From Bacteroidota bacterium (GTDB taxonomy: Bacteria > Bacteroidota > Bacteroidia > Bacteroidales > Lentimicrobiaceae): 64,000 nucleotides of DNA. Below the pieces are notes generated by a model, which saw only the letters and a list, made by a program, of their open reading frames with translations, had not been told where the DNA came from and did not search any database. Position numbers and translations under genes: made by a program. The DNA lies in assembly GCA_023441805.1 (NCBI GenBank), contig JAEZNO010000001.1:1-64000 (forward strand), written 5' to 3'. This document shows, one piece after another, positions 47,971 through 56,750 of this stretch; position 1 is the stretch's first letter; every line of letters begins with the position of its first letter.

Positions 47971-48073
47971 AATGTTATTAGCCTTGAATATAAAGTATTG
48001 ATTATCAAACATCAAGGTTTAAAAAACAAATGCGCATACCTATTGTTGGATAATAGAGATATTGAGCGTTTAC

Positions 48074-49042
48074 ATGATAAAATCACAGAAAAAGAAGATC
48101 TTCACATGGCATATACACGGCAGTTATTTATTTTATCTGTCACAAGGAAATTACGACATCTACATCCCGGTCACTAAAGATCGGGATGAAGGTTATTATG
48201 GGAGGGGGTTAACCTTTCCCTTTGGACCAAATGTAATTGAGGTTCAAGCTAATAAGATTCGAGATCTTGAGTTTGATCTTATCCTTTTCCAAACTGATAA
48301 GAATTATCAACATGATCAGTATTCAATTCTTTCAGAAGAACAAAGAAAACTTCCTCGCATCTTTCTCAAGCATGATCCCCCACCTTCATTAAATAGCCCG
48401 CTTATAGTTGATGATCCTGATGTGATGGTTGTCCATGTGACTGATTTCAATAAACTAATGTGGGATAATCATGGACTGAAGTCGACAGTCATACAACATG
48501 GGGTGACTGATAACGGCTATCTGTGGAATGGTCATTTGCAAAAAGGTATTGTAGTAATCAATAACCTGAGTGCCAGAGGTAGAAACTTAGGAACCGATGT
48601 ATTTGATTTGGTAAATTCACAATTGCCGGTTGATATTATAGGCATGGGCACTGAAGACCTTGGTGGTAAAGAAGTGCTACATCCATATTTACCTGAATAT
48701 ATTGCAAATTACCGATTCTTCTTAAATCCCATCAGGTATTCAAGTATGCCATTATCACTCTGCGAGGCTATGATGGCAGGCTTACCGGTAATTGCACTTT
48801 CTGTTACTGAATTACCATCTGTGATAAGAGATGGTGAAAATGGATTCATCAATAATGATCCTAATTACCTGATAAGTAAAATGAAACTGCTGATAGAAAA
48901 TTTTGAATTAGCCAAAAAGCTTAGTGAGAATTCAAGATATACTGCACTGCAAAAATTCAGTATTAAACGCTTCATAAACGAATGGACGAATGTATTTGAT
49001 GAAGTGACTCAACGTAAACCCGTAGATCTAAAAAGCTGCTAG
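48074..49042 (+). CDS. Glycosyltransferase, GT-B fold, family 1/4-like
   Basis: This 322-residue GT-B glycosyltransferase has a short, atypical N-terminal domain (FTWHIHGSYLFYLSQGNYDI). The nucleotide-sugar-binding C-terminal half holds YSSMPLSLCEAMMAGLPVIA, a variant of the E-x7-E signature, and ELPSVIRDGENGFI. I use the ATG rather than the TTG 12 bases upstream. It opens the plus-strand arm of a glycan cluster and is followed after 8 bases by another glycosyltransferase. Donor and acceptor are unknown. Confidence 0.82.
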   Translation: MIKSQKKKIFTWHIHGSYLFYLSQGNYDIYIPVTKDRDEGYYGRGLTFPFGPNVIEVQANKIRDLEFDLILFQTDKNYQHDQYSILSEEQRKLPRIFLKHDPPPSLNSPLIVDDPDVMVVHVTDFNKLMWDNHGLKSTVIQHGVTDNGYLWNGHLQKGIVVINNLSARGRNLGTDVFDLVNSQLPVDIIGMGTEDLGGKEVLHPYLPEYIANYRFFLNPIRYSSMPLSLCEAMMAGLPVIALSVTELPSVIRDGENGFINNDPNYLISKMKLLIENFELAKKLSENSRYTALQKFSIKRFINEWTNVFDEVTQRKPVDLKSC

Positions 49043-49050
49043 TTAATTTT

Positions 49051-50400
49051 ATGAAACGATACGATATTGCATTTATAAGTGAGCATGCTTCACCGCTTAC
49101 TACTCCCGGTAGTATTGATGCCGGCGGACAAAATGTTTATGTAAGGGAGCTTGCGACAGAACTCTCAAGACAAGGGTTCAATATTGATATTTTCACCCGA
49201 AAGGATAACCCCATGCTGCCTGATATTGTAGAATGGCTTCCGTATGTTCGGGTGATTCATGTTGAGGCCGGTCCTCCTGAATATATACCTAAAGAACAAC
49301 TGATGCAGTATATGGATCAGTTTAGTCATTTTATGGTTGAATTTATCAGAAGATACAACCTCCATTACAGACTAATTCATGCCAATTTCTTTATGTCGGG
49401 AATGGTCGCATTGGATCTTAAGCAAACACTTGATATTCCATTTGTTATAACTTTCCATGCTCTTGGAATCGTAAGAGCATTACATCAGCGTGAAGCCGAT
49501 AAATTCCCCAAAGAAAGAATTCTTTACGAAAGAAGAATCGTGAATAATGCTGATAAGATTATTGCCGAATGCCCTCAGGATGCATCCGATTTGATGAATC
49601 TTTATATGGCTAAAGCCGAACGGATGGAAATAATTCCCTGCGGATTCAATCCAAATGAATTCCATCCTATGGACAAGAAGATTGCAAGGGAAAAGATTAG
49701 CATAAACATGGATGAGAAAATTATCCTGTCAATTGGAAGAATTGTTCCCCGTAAAGGGATTGATAACATTATACGAGCGTTACGGTTTCTCAAGAAACGA
49801 TTTAATAACATCAGATTACTTGTTGTAGGTGGAGATTATGATGCTGAAACCGGACCATCGGCAGCCGAGATTAAACGGTTGAAGAATATTGCCAGAGAGT
49901 ACAAGGTTGAAGGTAATGTTACTTTTATCGGTCCTAAAATGCCGCTTGAACTCAAGTACTATTATGCTTCAGCTGATGCGTTTATCTCTACCCCATGGTA
50001 TGAGCCATTTGGCATTACTCCACTTGAGTCTATGGCATGCGGAACTCCTGTAATCGGGTCAAATGTAGGCGGAATAAAATATACTGTAAAAGATGGAGTG
50101 ACCGGTTTCCTTGTACCACCAAAGAAGCCTCTTCAACTTGCAAGAAAAGTAGCTGCTTTGCTTTTGAATGATGAACTTATGACCCAAATGAAACAAGCCT
50201 GCATCAGAAGAGTGAACTCATATTTTACCTGGAGGAGTGTTGCCTCAGAGATGCGGCTGGCTTATTTTGATACAATGGCTATCGAACCTGTATTTATTCC
50301 AATTCGCCAAATGGTAAAGATGTCTCAACCTGTTACTGTTAAGCATTTAGTTGCTATGAAAGGTAAAGTTGGCAAAACTCATCTATACAAGAATAATTAA
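49051..50400 (+). CDS. Glycosyltransferase family 4, sucrose-phosphate-synthase-like
   Basis: This 449-residue GT4 enzyme has the N-terminal acceptor-side motif EHASPLTTPGSIDAGGQNVY, as in sucrose-phosphate-synthase-like and MshA-type proteins. The donor-binding half contains LSIGRIVPRKGIDNIIRAL and the retaining signature EPFGITPLESMACGTPVIGS (E-x7-E). It has no signal peptide or membrane helix and should act on the cytoplasmic side. The next gene, a heptose phosphatase, starts 6 bases after its stop. In this context transfer of a hexose or heptose to an oligosaccharide is more likely than sucrose synthesis, by inference. Confidence 0.88.
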   Translation: MKRYDIAFISEHASPLTTPGSIDAGGQNVYVRELATELSRQGFNIDIFTRKDNPMLPDIVEWLPYVRVIHVEAGPPEYIPKEQLMQYMDQFSHFMVEFIRRYNLHYRLIHANFFMSGMVALDLKQTLDIPFVITFHALGIVRALHQREADKFPKERILYERRIVNNADKIIAECPQDASDLMNLYMAKAERMEIIPCGFNPNEFHPMDKKIAREKISINMDEKIILSIGRIVPRKGIDNIIRALRFLKKRFNNIRLLVVGGDYDAETGPSAAEIKRLKNIAREYKVEGNVTFIGPKMPLELKYYYASADAFISTPWYEPFGITPLESMACGTPVIGSNVGGIKYTVKDGVTGFLVPPKKPLQLARKVAALLLNDELMTQMKQACIRRVNSYFTWRSVASEMRLAYFDTMAIEPVFIPIRQMVKMSQPVTVKHLVAMKGKVGKTHLYKNN

Positions 50401-50406
50401 ATCACA

Positions 50407-50988
50407 GTGAATAAGGCCGTTTTCTTTGATAAGGATGGAACTTTGATTCCTGATATCCCCTATAATAAGGATGTTAACCTGATTACATTCAACGAGGGGG
50501 CGCAAAATGCTCTGCATAAATTATCAGAGCATGGGTTCCTGTTGATTATTATAAGTAACCAATCGGGGATCGCGAAGGGCTTCATGACTGAAGACGACCT
50601 TGCAGCAGTTAAGCAGAAGCTTGAGATTTTATTTGAAGAGGCGGGTGTTCAATTAAACGGTTTTTATTACTGTCCGCATGACAAACAAGGGACTGTCCCT
50701 GCTTATTCTATTGAGTGCAATTGCAGAAAACCTAAACCCGGTATGTTACTACAAGCCTCAGCTGACCATTCAATTGACTTAAACAGTTCATGGTTTATCG
50801 GTGACATCCTTAATGATATGGAAGCAGGGAACAGAGCGGGATGTTGTACTATCATGTTAGACAATGGAAATGAAACTGAGTGGCAATCAGGTAAATTCAG
50901 AACTCCCGGGTATAAAGTGACAAGTCTGGTTGAAGCTGCTGATATAATTATTGACCATGTTTATCAACATCAGGAGGTAATTATATGA
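50407..50988 (+). CDS. gmhB: D-glycero-D-manno-heptose 1,7-bisphosphate 7-phosphatase-like HAD protein
   Basis: This 193-residue HAD-IIIA phosphatase removes the 7-phosphate in ADP/GDP-heptose biosynthesis. It has the nucleophile motif FFDKDGTLIPD, motif II ISNQSGIAKG, the zinc-binding set YYCPHDKQ followed by ECNCRKPKPGM, and motif IV FIGDILNDMEAGNRAG. The zinc motif separates GmhB from histidinol phosphatases. It starts with GTG; the next gene overlaps its stop by four bases (ATGA). The neighbouring heptosyltransferase-type genes agree with a heptose pathway. The other heptose enzymes (GmhA, HldE) are not in this window. Confidence 0.87.
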   Translation: MNKAVFFDKDGTLIPDIPYNKDVNLITFNEGAQNALHKLSEHGFLLIIISNQSGIAKGFMTEDDLAAVKQKLEILFEEAGVQLNGFYYCPHDKQGTVPAYSIECNCRKPKPGMLLQASADHSIDLNSSWFIGDILNDMEAGNRAGCCTIMLDNGNETEWQSGKFRTPGYKVTSLVEAADIIIDHVYQHQEVII

Positions 50989-52061
50989 ATTGGCAGGATT
51001 GTAAAAATATACTCATCATTCGGCCTGATAATATGGGTGACCTGATCATGTCATCACCGGCCATAAGAGCTGTTAAAGAATCATTTGGCTGTAAGATAAC
51101 TGTATTGACCACTCCACTCGCAAGTGAAGCTGCCAGGCTGATTCCTGAAATTGATGAAACAATCATTGCGACAGTCCCATGGGTCAAAGCAGATAATGTT
51201 TTTTCGCAGGAAGAGTTGGTGAGATTGACAGAGTACTTAAGCTCATTAAACTTTGATGGTTGTATAATCTTTACCGTTTACAGTCAAAATCCTCTGCCCT
51301 CAGCCTTATTAGCCTGGATGGCCAAAATACCCGGAAGGCTTGCCTATTGTCGCGAAAGACCATATAATCTCTTAACAGACTGGATTCCTGATCGTGAGCC
51401 TTATTCTTATATCATTCATCAGGTGGAAAGAGATTTGCAACTGGTCAAGCACATAGGAGCTACAACTAATGATGACAGAATTATGCTTCAGATTCTTGAA
51501 GATAGCTGCTATTCCGCTGAACAGAAGCTAAAGAAATTGGTTCCTGAGGAAGATTTCATTATTGTCCATGCAGGTGTAAGTGAGCTGAAAAGAGCCTACC
51601 CTTTTGAAAAATGGGTAGATCTATGCAGAACCATCATTGCCGATTTTGACATTCCAATAGTCTTTACCGGTTCAATAAATGAGAAACCGCTTACAGATAG
51701 TCTGCATCTGGAAGTAGGTGAAAAAAGCTACTCATTAGCGGGACAATTTAACATTCCTGAATTGGCTGCAGTTATCAAGAAGTGCCGACTGTTTATTTCA
51801 GTGAATACAGGACCTGTACACTTAGCTGCAGGTTTACGAAAGCCGGTTATTGTTTTATATGCGCAATCTAATCCTCAGCATAAGCCCTGGAGGACTCCTG
51901 GGAAGGTGTTTGAGTTCTCAGTTGATCCTAAACTGAAGAGTGAGAATGAAGTAATCCGTTACGTCAATGAATTTCATTATAAACATCATGTTTCTTATCC
52001 TGATGTTTCGCAAATAATTCCTTCAGTGCATTCTCTGCTTTATAATAATGTGGTTCGGTAA
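50985..52061 (+). CDS. Glycosyltransferase family 9 (heptosyltransferase-like), plus-strand copy
   Basis: This 358-residue GT-B enzyme of family 9, the ADP-heptose:LPS heptosyltransferase family, starts NILIIRPDNMGDLIMSSPAI. It contains IIVHAGVSELKRAYPFEKWV and the donor site FISVNTGPVHLAAGLRKPVI. It is the last gene of the plus-strand arm and is translationally coupled to gmhB. Its last 98 bases lie antisense to the 3' end of another family 9 gene on the minus strand. The two proteins are related but clearly diverged, so they probably add different residues. Confidence 0.88.
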   Translation: MNWQDCKNILIIRPDNMGDLIMSSPAIRAVKESFGCKITVLTTPLASEAARLIPEIDETIIATVPWVKADNVFSQEELVRLTEYLSSLNFDGCIIFTVYSQNPLPSALLAWMAKIPGRLAYCRERPYNLLTDWIPDREPYSYIIHQVERDLQLVKHIGATTNDDRIMLQILEDSCYSAEQKLKKLVPEEDFIIVHAGVSELKRAYPFEKWVDLCRTIIADFDIPIVFTGSINEKPLTDSLHLEVGEKSYSLAGQFNIPELAAVIKKCRLFISVNTGPVHLAAGLRKPVIVLYAQSNPQHKPWRTPGKVFEFSVDPKLKSENEVIRYVNEFHYKHHVSYPDVSQIIPSVHSLLYNNVVR

Positions 52062-52980
52062 TCCAGTCAATAGTAACCAATCTCTCATTCAGTGGTTTCC
52101 ATCTTTTAGGTTCTCCATCCATACTAATAATGACTCCGGGAGTATTTAATGCAGAAGCAATATGCGATACCCCTGTACAGTTTGATACAAGAGCAAAAGC
52201 ATTTTTAATCAGTACACCCAATGCACCAAGTGATGTTCTGCCGGCTGCATTGATTGGCTTACTTTTCATGTATGATACCGTTTCATTGACAATTGGCATC
52301 TCTTCAGAAGTCCCGGTTAAGACTACTGTTTTTCCATGTGTTGCGCAATAATCACCAATTGCAGCAAAATTAGCCGGTGGCCACCTCCTCCATGACCCTC
52401 TTGAGCCGGGATGTATGCAAACATAACTTGCCGGTTCCATATGCAGTTCGGAATCAGTCAGATCCTTTTCGTCATCGTTGATTAATGGAAATTCAAGATG
52501 GCTCCCCTTGCCGGGTATTTTGAGATGATACATAAGAGCAAGGTGTCTCTCAATTTCATGTAAATCTTTAGGATATTCTATGAAATCACCACCTGCCGGA
52601 ATGTAATCCTCCTTACGATAAAAGCCTGCATAATATCGAGCACCAAGTAGTTCAATGAATGGGTTGATAAGATTACCGTTTCCCTGCATTTGCAATATAA
52701 GGTCGAATTGTTGCTTCTGCATATGAAGGATGAATTCAGCAATCTCCTTAATATCATACTCTTGTTCGGGGAAACCCGGAAAGCCGGGAAACTTTATGAG
52801 ACCGTTGAAATACTTAGGGAATCGCTGAATAAATCCTTTTGCGTTGGGTAATCCTATTAGAAAAATCTCGGCTTCTTTAAATTCCTCACGTAATGCCCTG
52901 ATAGCCGGAATGGAGCACATTAAATCACCCAACTGTAATGCCCGCAGTATTCCAATTCTCTTTATACAACTCTTATCCAT
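51964..52980 (-). CDS. Glycosyltransferase family 9 (heptosyltransferase-like), minus-strand copy
   Basis: This 338-residue family 9 enzyme begins RIGILRALQLGDLMCSIPAI, the classic heptosyltransferase N-terminus. It has VCIHPGSRGSWRRWPPANFA and the donor-binding ALVSNCTGVSHIASALNTPG. It follows the glycosyltransferase 2 gene with a two-base gap and ends inside the 3' end of the opposing family 9 gene. The overlap encodes ordinary C-terminal sequence on this strand (PHYYKAENALKELFAKHQDK), so both reading frames appear real. Confidence 0.88.
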   Translation of the reverse strand: MDKSCIKRIGILRALQLGDLMCSIPAIRALREEFKEAEIFLIGLPNAKGFIQRFPKYFNGLIKFPGFPGFPEQEYDIKEIAEFILHMQKQQFDLILQMQGNGNLINPFIELLGARYYAGFYRKEDYIPAGGDFIEYPKDLHEIERHLALMYHLKIPGKGSHLEFPLINDDEKDLTDSELHMEPASYVCIHPGSRGSWRRWPPANFAAIGDYCATHGKTVVLTGTSEEMPIVNETVSYMKSKPINAAGRTSLGALGVLIKNAFALVSNCTGVSHIASALNTPGVIISMDGEPKRWKPLNERLVTIDWITEPHYYKAENALKELFAKHQDKKHDVYNEIH

Positions 52981-52982
52981 GC

Positions 52983-54002
52983 TTAAAAAATAAAGAACAT
53001 TACCCTGAATTTAAGTGAACCATAAAGCCTCCAGAATACTGATAAAAATGGGATAACTGAGGAAGTTACCAACATTTCCAGTATATGGTTATACGATTTA
53101 CGTGTTTCTTTGATTCTTTTCATGAAGAATGCAGAAATCATAATCAAAACAGTAAGAAATGTCACTCCTGCAATGTACCACCATCCAAAAAGCAATGCAA
53201 CAAGACATACCAGGCCAGCTAGAACAATGAAGTAAAAATCAAATATAATTTTAGGTGATAACCTCTCTCTGTATAACTCAGGGAATTTCTTATACAAGAG
53301 AGCATCGTACAATCCTTTCTTCTGCTCCTTTATACTTATTCCCCATGGTGCTTCTCTAACCGGATGTACGACTACGGCCTCAAGAACCTTAATAACCGGA
53401 ATATTATTTTTCAGAAAACTAAACTCCAGGTCACTATCTTCACGCCAGGCAGTACCATAGCGTTCATCAAAACCCCCGGTTGCTTTTAATGCACTAACAG
53501 TACAAGCACAATTTGCTGTAATGAAATCAGCATACTGAAGGCCATGGGTGTTCAATGCAAAATCAGTCGGATTCTCATCAATCGGAACTTTAGTAAATCC
53601 GCTCAATGCTATAGGTTTCTCATTCATCTCTGATTTACTCCCCGATATGTCACTTGCCATCATAAGCTCCTTAACTTTCGTTACGTATACCTCAAGCCAA
53701 TCACACTCAGGTAAACAATCATCATCAGTAAAGGCTACTACCTTGGACTTCGCAAGTTGCCAACCCAGGTTTCTGGCAGCTGCAGGACCTTTCTTTTCCT
53801 TTGTACTGTAACAGATAAGATTGAGTGCTGAACTTTTACGATAATCATTTATCACTTTATGGGTCACTTCATCATAACCATCTGTGACAACGAGTACTTC
53901 AAACTTTTCAGTTGAAACAGTTTGATTTTCAAGCTTCCTGATGCAGTTAAGTAAGAGCATCGGGCGTTTGTATGTTGGGATTACAACCGAAATATCATAC
54001 AT
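52983..54002 (-). CDS. Membrane-anchored glycosyltransferase family 2
   Basis: This 339-residue inverting GT-A enzyme starts ISVVIPTYKRPMLLLNCIRK. The metal-binding DxD-like motif reads VAFTDDDCLPECDW, and the acceptor-side motif GTAWREDSDLEFSFLK includes the expected ED. Two hydrophobic segments near residues 250-295 (FYFIVLAGLVCLVALLFGWW) anchor it in the inner membrane. It lies between the carbamoyltransferase and the family 9 gene in one co-directional unit, so it probably builds the same glycan. Sugar specificity is unknown. Confidence 0.88.
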   Translation of the reverse strand: MYDISVVIPTYKRPMLLLNCIRKLENQTVSTEKFEVLVVTDGYDEVTHKVINDYRKSSALNLICYSTKEKKGPAAARNLGWQLAKSKVVAFTDDDCLPECDWLEVYVTKVKELMMASDISGSKSEMNEKPIALSGFTKVPIDENPTDFALNTHGLQYADFITANCACTVSALKATGGFDERYGTAWREDSDLEFSFLKNNIPVIKVLEAVVVHPVREAPWGISIKEQKKGLYDALLYKKFPELYRERLSPKIIFDFYFIVLAGLVCLVALLFGWWYIAGVTFLTVLIMISAFFMKRIKETRKSYNHILEMLVTSSVIPFLSVFWRLYGSLKFRVMFFIF

Positions 54003-54047
54003 CGTTTTATATTAATATCTTAGTTGTGGTTGAATTTTTATTATACT

Positions 54048-55763
54048 TCACGCTTCTTTATCAATTAGAAATTTACCTATTACAAGTGCATCAAATGGCT
54101 GTGACCAAAAACACTCTATTGCGTCACGAGGAGTGCATACTATTGGTTTCCCCAATGTATTGAATGAAGTATTTATTAATACCGGTACCCCTGTTTTCTC
54201 CTTAAAAGCTTTTAACAGATTGTAATACAATGGATGTTGTTCGTTGTTAATTGTCTGAATTCTTGCTGTTCCGTCAACGTGTCTCACTGCCGGAATGGTG
54301 TCAACCTTATCAGGTTTAATATCATAGACAAACAACATAAACGGTGAGTAGTCGGCTTTATCGAACCAATCACCGGCATCTTCTTCAATGACCACGGGAG
54401 CCACCGGTCTGAAATCCTCTCTGTCCTTTATCTCATTTAACCGGGCCTGCATAGATGAATCAATAGGTGATGCCAGTATTGACCTGCTTCCAAGGGCACG
54501 GGGTCCAAATTCCATTGGTCCCTGAAACCATCCAATTATCTTATTATTGGCAAGTAAATCGGCTGCTTCTCTTGAAGCATCGGTCATGACTCTATACCTA
54601 ATCTTTGACTTCTTCAGAAATTCCTCTATTTCCTGATCTCCATAGTCGGGGCCCCAGTAAGCATGGGTCATCTCAAATGATCGTTTATCATTTCTGATTT
54701 CCCTGTCAACCCAAATTGCAGCACCTAACGATGTACCTGAATCACCGGCAGCCGGTTGAACCCACACATTTCTGAAATTACTCTTCTCCTTAATTCGTGA
54801 ATTCATGACACAGTTTAGTGCTACTCCGCCTGCCATACAGAGGTTTTCTTCACCTGTCTCCTGTTGAAGCCAGTTTGCCAGCTCAATAGTCGATTCTTCG
54901 AGGACTTTCTGCAGAGAATGGGCTACATAGAAATGATGGTCAGTAAATGGAGTATTCCTTAATCTTGCAGGGCCAAATCTCTCTTCAAGGTTAAGGTTGT
55001 TGATCTCATATATGCCGTTGTCTTTCAACCTGACAATATCACGAAAGTCATTTATATAAGCTGGTTTTCCATACGATGCAAGGGCCATTACTTTGTATTC
55101 ATCAGATGATCTCAGGAATCCAAGATGGGCGGTAACTTCTTCATAAAGCAATCCAAGTGAATGTGGCAAATCGACCTGACCAATTCTAACCATTTCGGTT
55201 TCACGTCCATATCCGTATGTTGTTGTTGCCCTTTCACCTCTTCCATCTAAAGTCATTATGGCTGCCTTCCTGAACGGGGACGGGTAAAAAGCACTAGCAG
55301 CATGCGCTACATGATGATCAACATAATGCCATTGCCAGTCGTTCGTAGTACTTCCAATAAACCGTGCCTGAAGATGATGAGGCCATCCATCAACAAGTTG
55401 TCCGGGTGCATTTATAATTGATGAAATGAATAACGACTCCCATGGGTCATGTCCGTTACGTTGAAACCCATTTAGATTTAGCGGTATCTCAATAGTCGGA
55501 GCATTAGCCTTTTCTTTCTCAATCAGTAAATATGGATTAAATGAATATGCAACATGGTCAACATCCTTTAGATGAATTCCGGCGACCTTCAAACAATAAT
55601 CAATTGCATGGAATGGCATTTGGTATGTAGAAAAGGGTACAGGCCGTTTACCATGTTTTATATGTGTAAATCTCTCTTCTTCAGCGGCAGCAAGTAGTTT
55701 ACCATCTTTCATTATTGCTGCTGACGAATCATGAAATACTGAGTTTATTCCTAGAACAATCAT
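54048..55763 (-). CDS. NodU/CmcH-family carbamoyltransferase
   Basis: This 571-residue O-carbamoyltransferase uses carbamoyl phosphate and ATP, through carbamoyl-AMP, to carbamoylate a hydroxyl group. The N-terminal Kae1-like half has LGINSVFHDSSAAIMKDGKL and the metal-binding HHVAHAASAFYPSPF. The C-terminal half has GPMEFGPRALGSRSILASP and VLINTSFNTLGKPIVCTP, diagnostic of the family. It is the first gene of the minus-strand arm of the glycan cluster. In Pseudomonas LPS a related enzyme carbamoylates a core heptose, which fits the heptosyltransferase-type neighbours. That acceptor is inference. Confidence 0.92.
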   Translation of the reverse strand: MIVLGINSVFHDSSAAIMKDGKLLAAAEEERFTHIKHGKRPVPFSTYQMPFHAIDYCLKVAGIHLKDVDHVAYSFNPYLLIEKEKANAPTIEIPLNLNGFQRNGHDPWESLFISSIINAPGQLVDGWPHHLQARFIGSTTNDWQWHYVDHHVAHAASAFYPSPFRKAAIMTLDGRGERATTTYGYGRETEMVRIGQVDLPHSLGLLYEEVTAHLGFLRSSDEYKVMALASYGKPAYINDFRDIVRLKDNGIYEINNLNLEERFGPARLRNTPFTDHHFYVAHSLQKVLEESTIELANWLQQETGEENLCMAGGVALNCVMNSRIKEKSNFRNVWVQPAAGDSGTSLGAAIWVDREIRNDKRSFEMTHAYWGPDYGDQEIEEFLKKSKIRYRVMTDASREAADLLANNKIIGWFQGPMEFGPRALGSRSILASPIDSSMQARLNEIKDREDFRPVAPVVIEEDAGDWFDKADYSPFMLFVYDIKPDKVDTIPAVRHVDGTARIQTINNEQHPLYYNLLKAFKEKTGVPVLINTSFNTLGKPIVCTPRDAIECFWSQPFDALVIGKFLIDKEA

Positions 55764-55816
55764 CAGATCAAATAATTAGTTAGTATTACGAGAAGGGGAT
55801 TCCCTTATGAGACAAA

Positions 55817-55846
55817 CAAAAAAACCGGCTAAAGTATCTTAGCCGG
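55817..55846 (-). terminator. Rho-independent terminator of the secreted unknown gene
   Basis: On the minus strand an 8-bp stem (CCGGCTAA/TTAGCCGG) with a six-base loop is followed by seven T. It lies about 50 bases after the stop of the gene at 55898 and separates it from the carbamoyltransferase gene. Confidence 0.88.
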
Positions 55847-55897
55847 CCAAAAAGAATTGACTTACTTATTATATACCTGAGTGTCTTACTGATTTAA

Positions 55898-56593
55898 TTA
55901 TCGGGTTGGTGTAATACTGTACTCAATAATGGTTGTATATCCGCATTTATCGAGTGCTTCAAGATACTTAACCCAGTGATCCCATGAGTCGATTTCTTTC
56001 CCGTCTTCTTCTGCTACTATTGGAACCTGATTATTGGCTGCTGTCAAATTCTGGTAATTTGACCTAAGTGAGTCCTCATACTTCTCAAATAGGACAGCCA
56101 TCTCATCTTTAAAATTTCCCTGATTATCTATTGCTTGTTTATACAGGCGACAAGCCAAATACTCATACTTGTTGTAGATCTTTCGAAAGTCCGCTTGTGT
56201 ATGTCCGAACTTACCAACCAGCTCTTTAAGACCCTGAAATGGAACCATTAAAAGCTCAGGATTGTAATTTTCATAGAATGAAATACTATTCTTAGTATTT
56301 ACAGTAGTAATCTTAATCCAGTATTTTTGCCATCCCTTACTTCCGGGTTGACAATAATACAATCGGTATCCATCTGAAGTTTTATCAGATATAGGGGTAA
56401 TTTTCTCAGGCTTGATACTTAATTCTGCATAATATTTTTTTACCTGATCAGCATTCATATTCGTAAGCCAAACTGAATTCCCGGGTTTATTGCTGAATGG
56501 GACAGCATTTGCACAGACAACCGGAATTTGTGCATTTGAACCAATGTAAAATAATCCTAATGCCAGGATTACCAGACTCTTAATGACTTTCAT
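55898..56593 (-). CDS. Secreted protein of unknown function
   Basis: I do not recognise this 231-residue protein. A clear signal peptide ends near YIGSNAQIP. The mature part begins VVCANAVPFSNKPGNSVWLT and has a mixed alpha/beta look, with one helical stretch (residues about 130-190: DFRKIYNKYEYLACRLYKQA) and a short C-terminal segment GYTTIIEYSITPTR. Three or four cysteines could form disulfides. It is a single-gene unit bounded by its own terminator and divergent from aspS. No neighbour suggests a role. Confidence 0.65.
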   Translation of the reverse strand: MKVIKSLVILALGLFYIGSNAQIPVVCANAVPFSNKPGNSVWLTNMNADQVKKYYAELSIKPEKITPISDKTSDGYRLYYCQPGSKGWQKYWIKITTVNTKNSISFYENYNPELLMVPFQGLKELVGKFGHTQADFRKIYNKYEYLACRLYKQAIDNQGNFKDEMAVLFEKYEDSLRSNYQNLTAANNQVPIVAEEDGKEIDSWDHWVKYLEALDKCGYTTIIEYSITPTR

Positions 56594-56750
56594 ACCGGAG
56601 TTTTAATTAATATTTACAATTAGAATATCGGGTGATTTTACATTAATCGTCAAAAATCCAATTCGTAACGGGGTAAAAGCTTATTAAGTGAATTATTCAC
56701 TAAATACTTAATTGATTAATTTCGCAACTTCAAAACAGAAAGATAGATTT

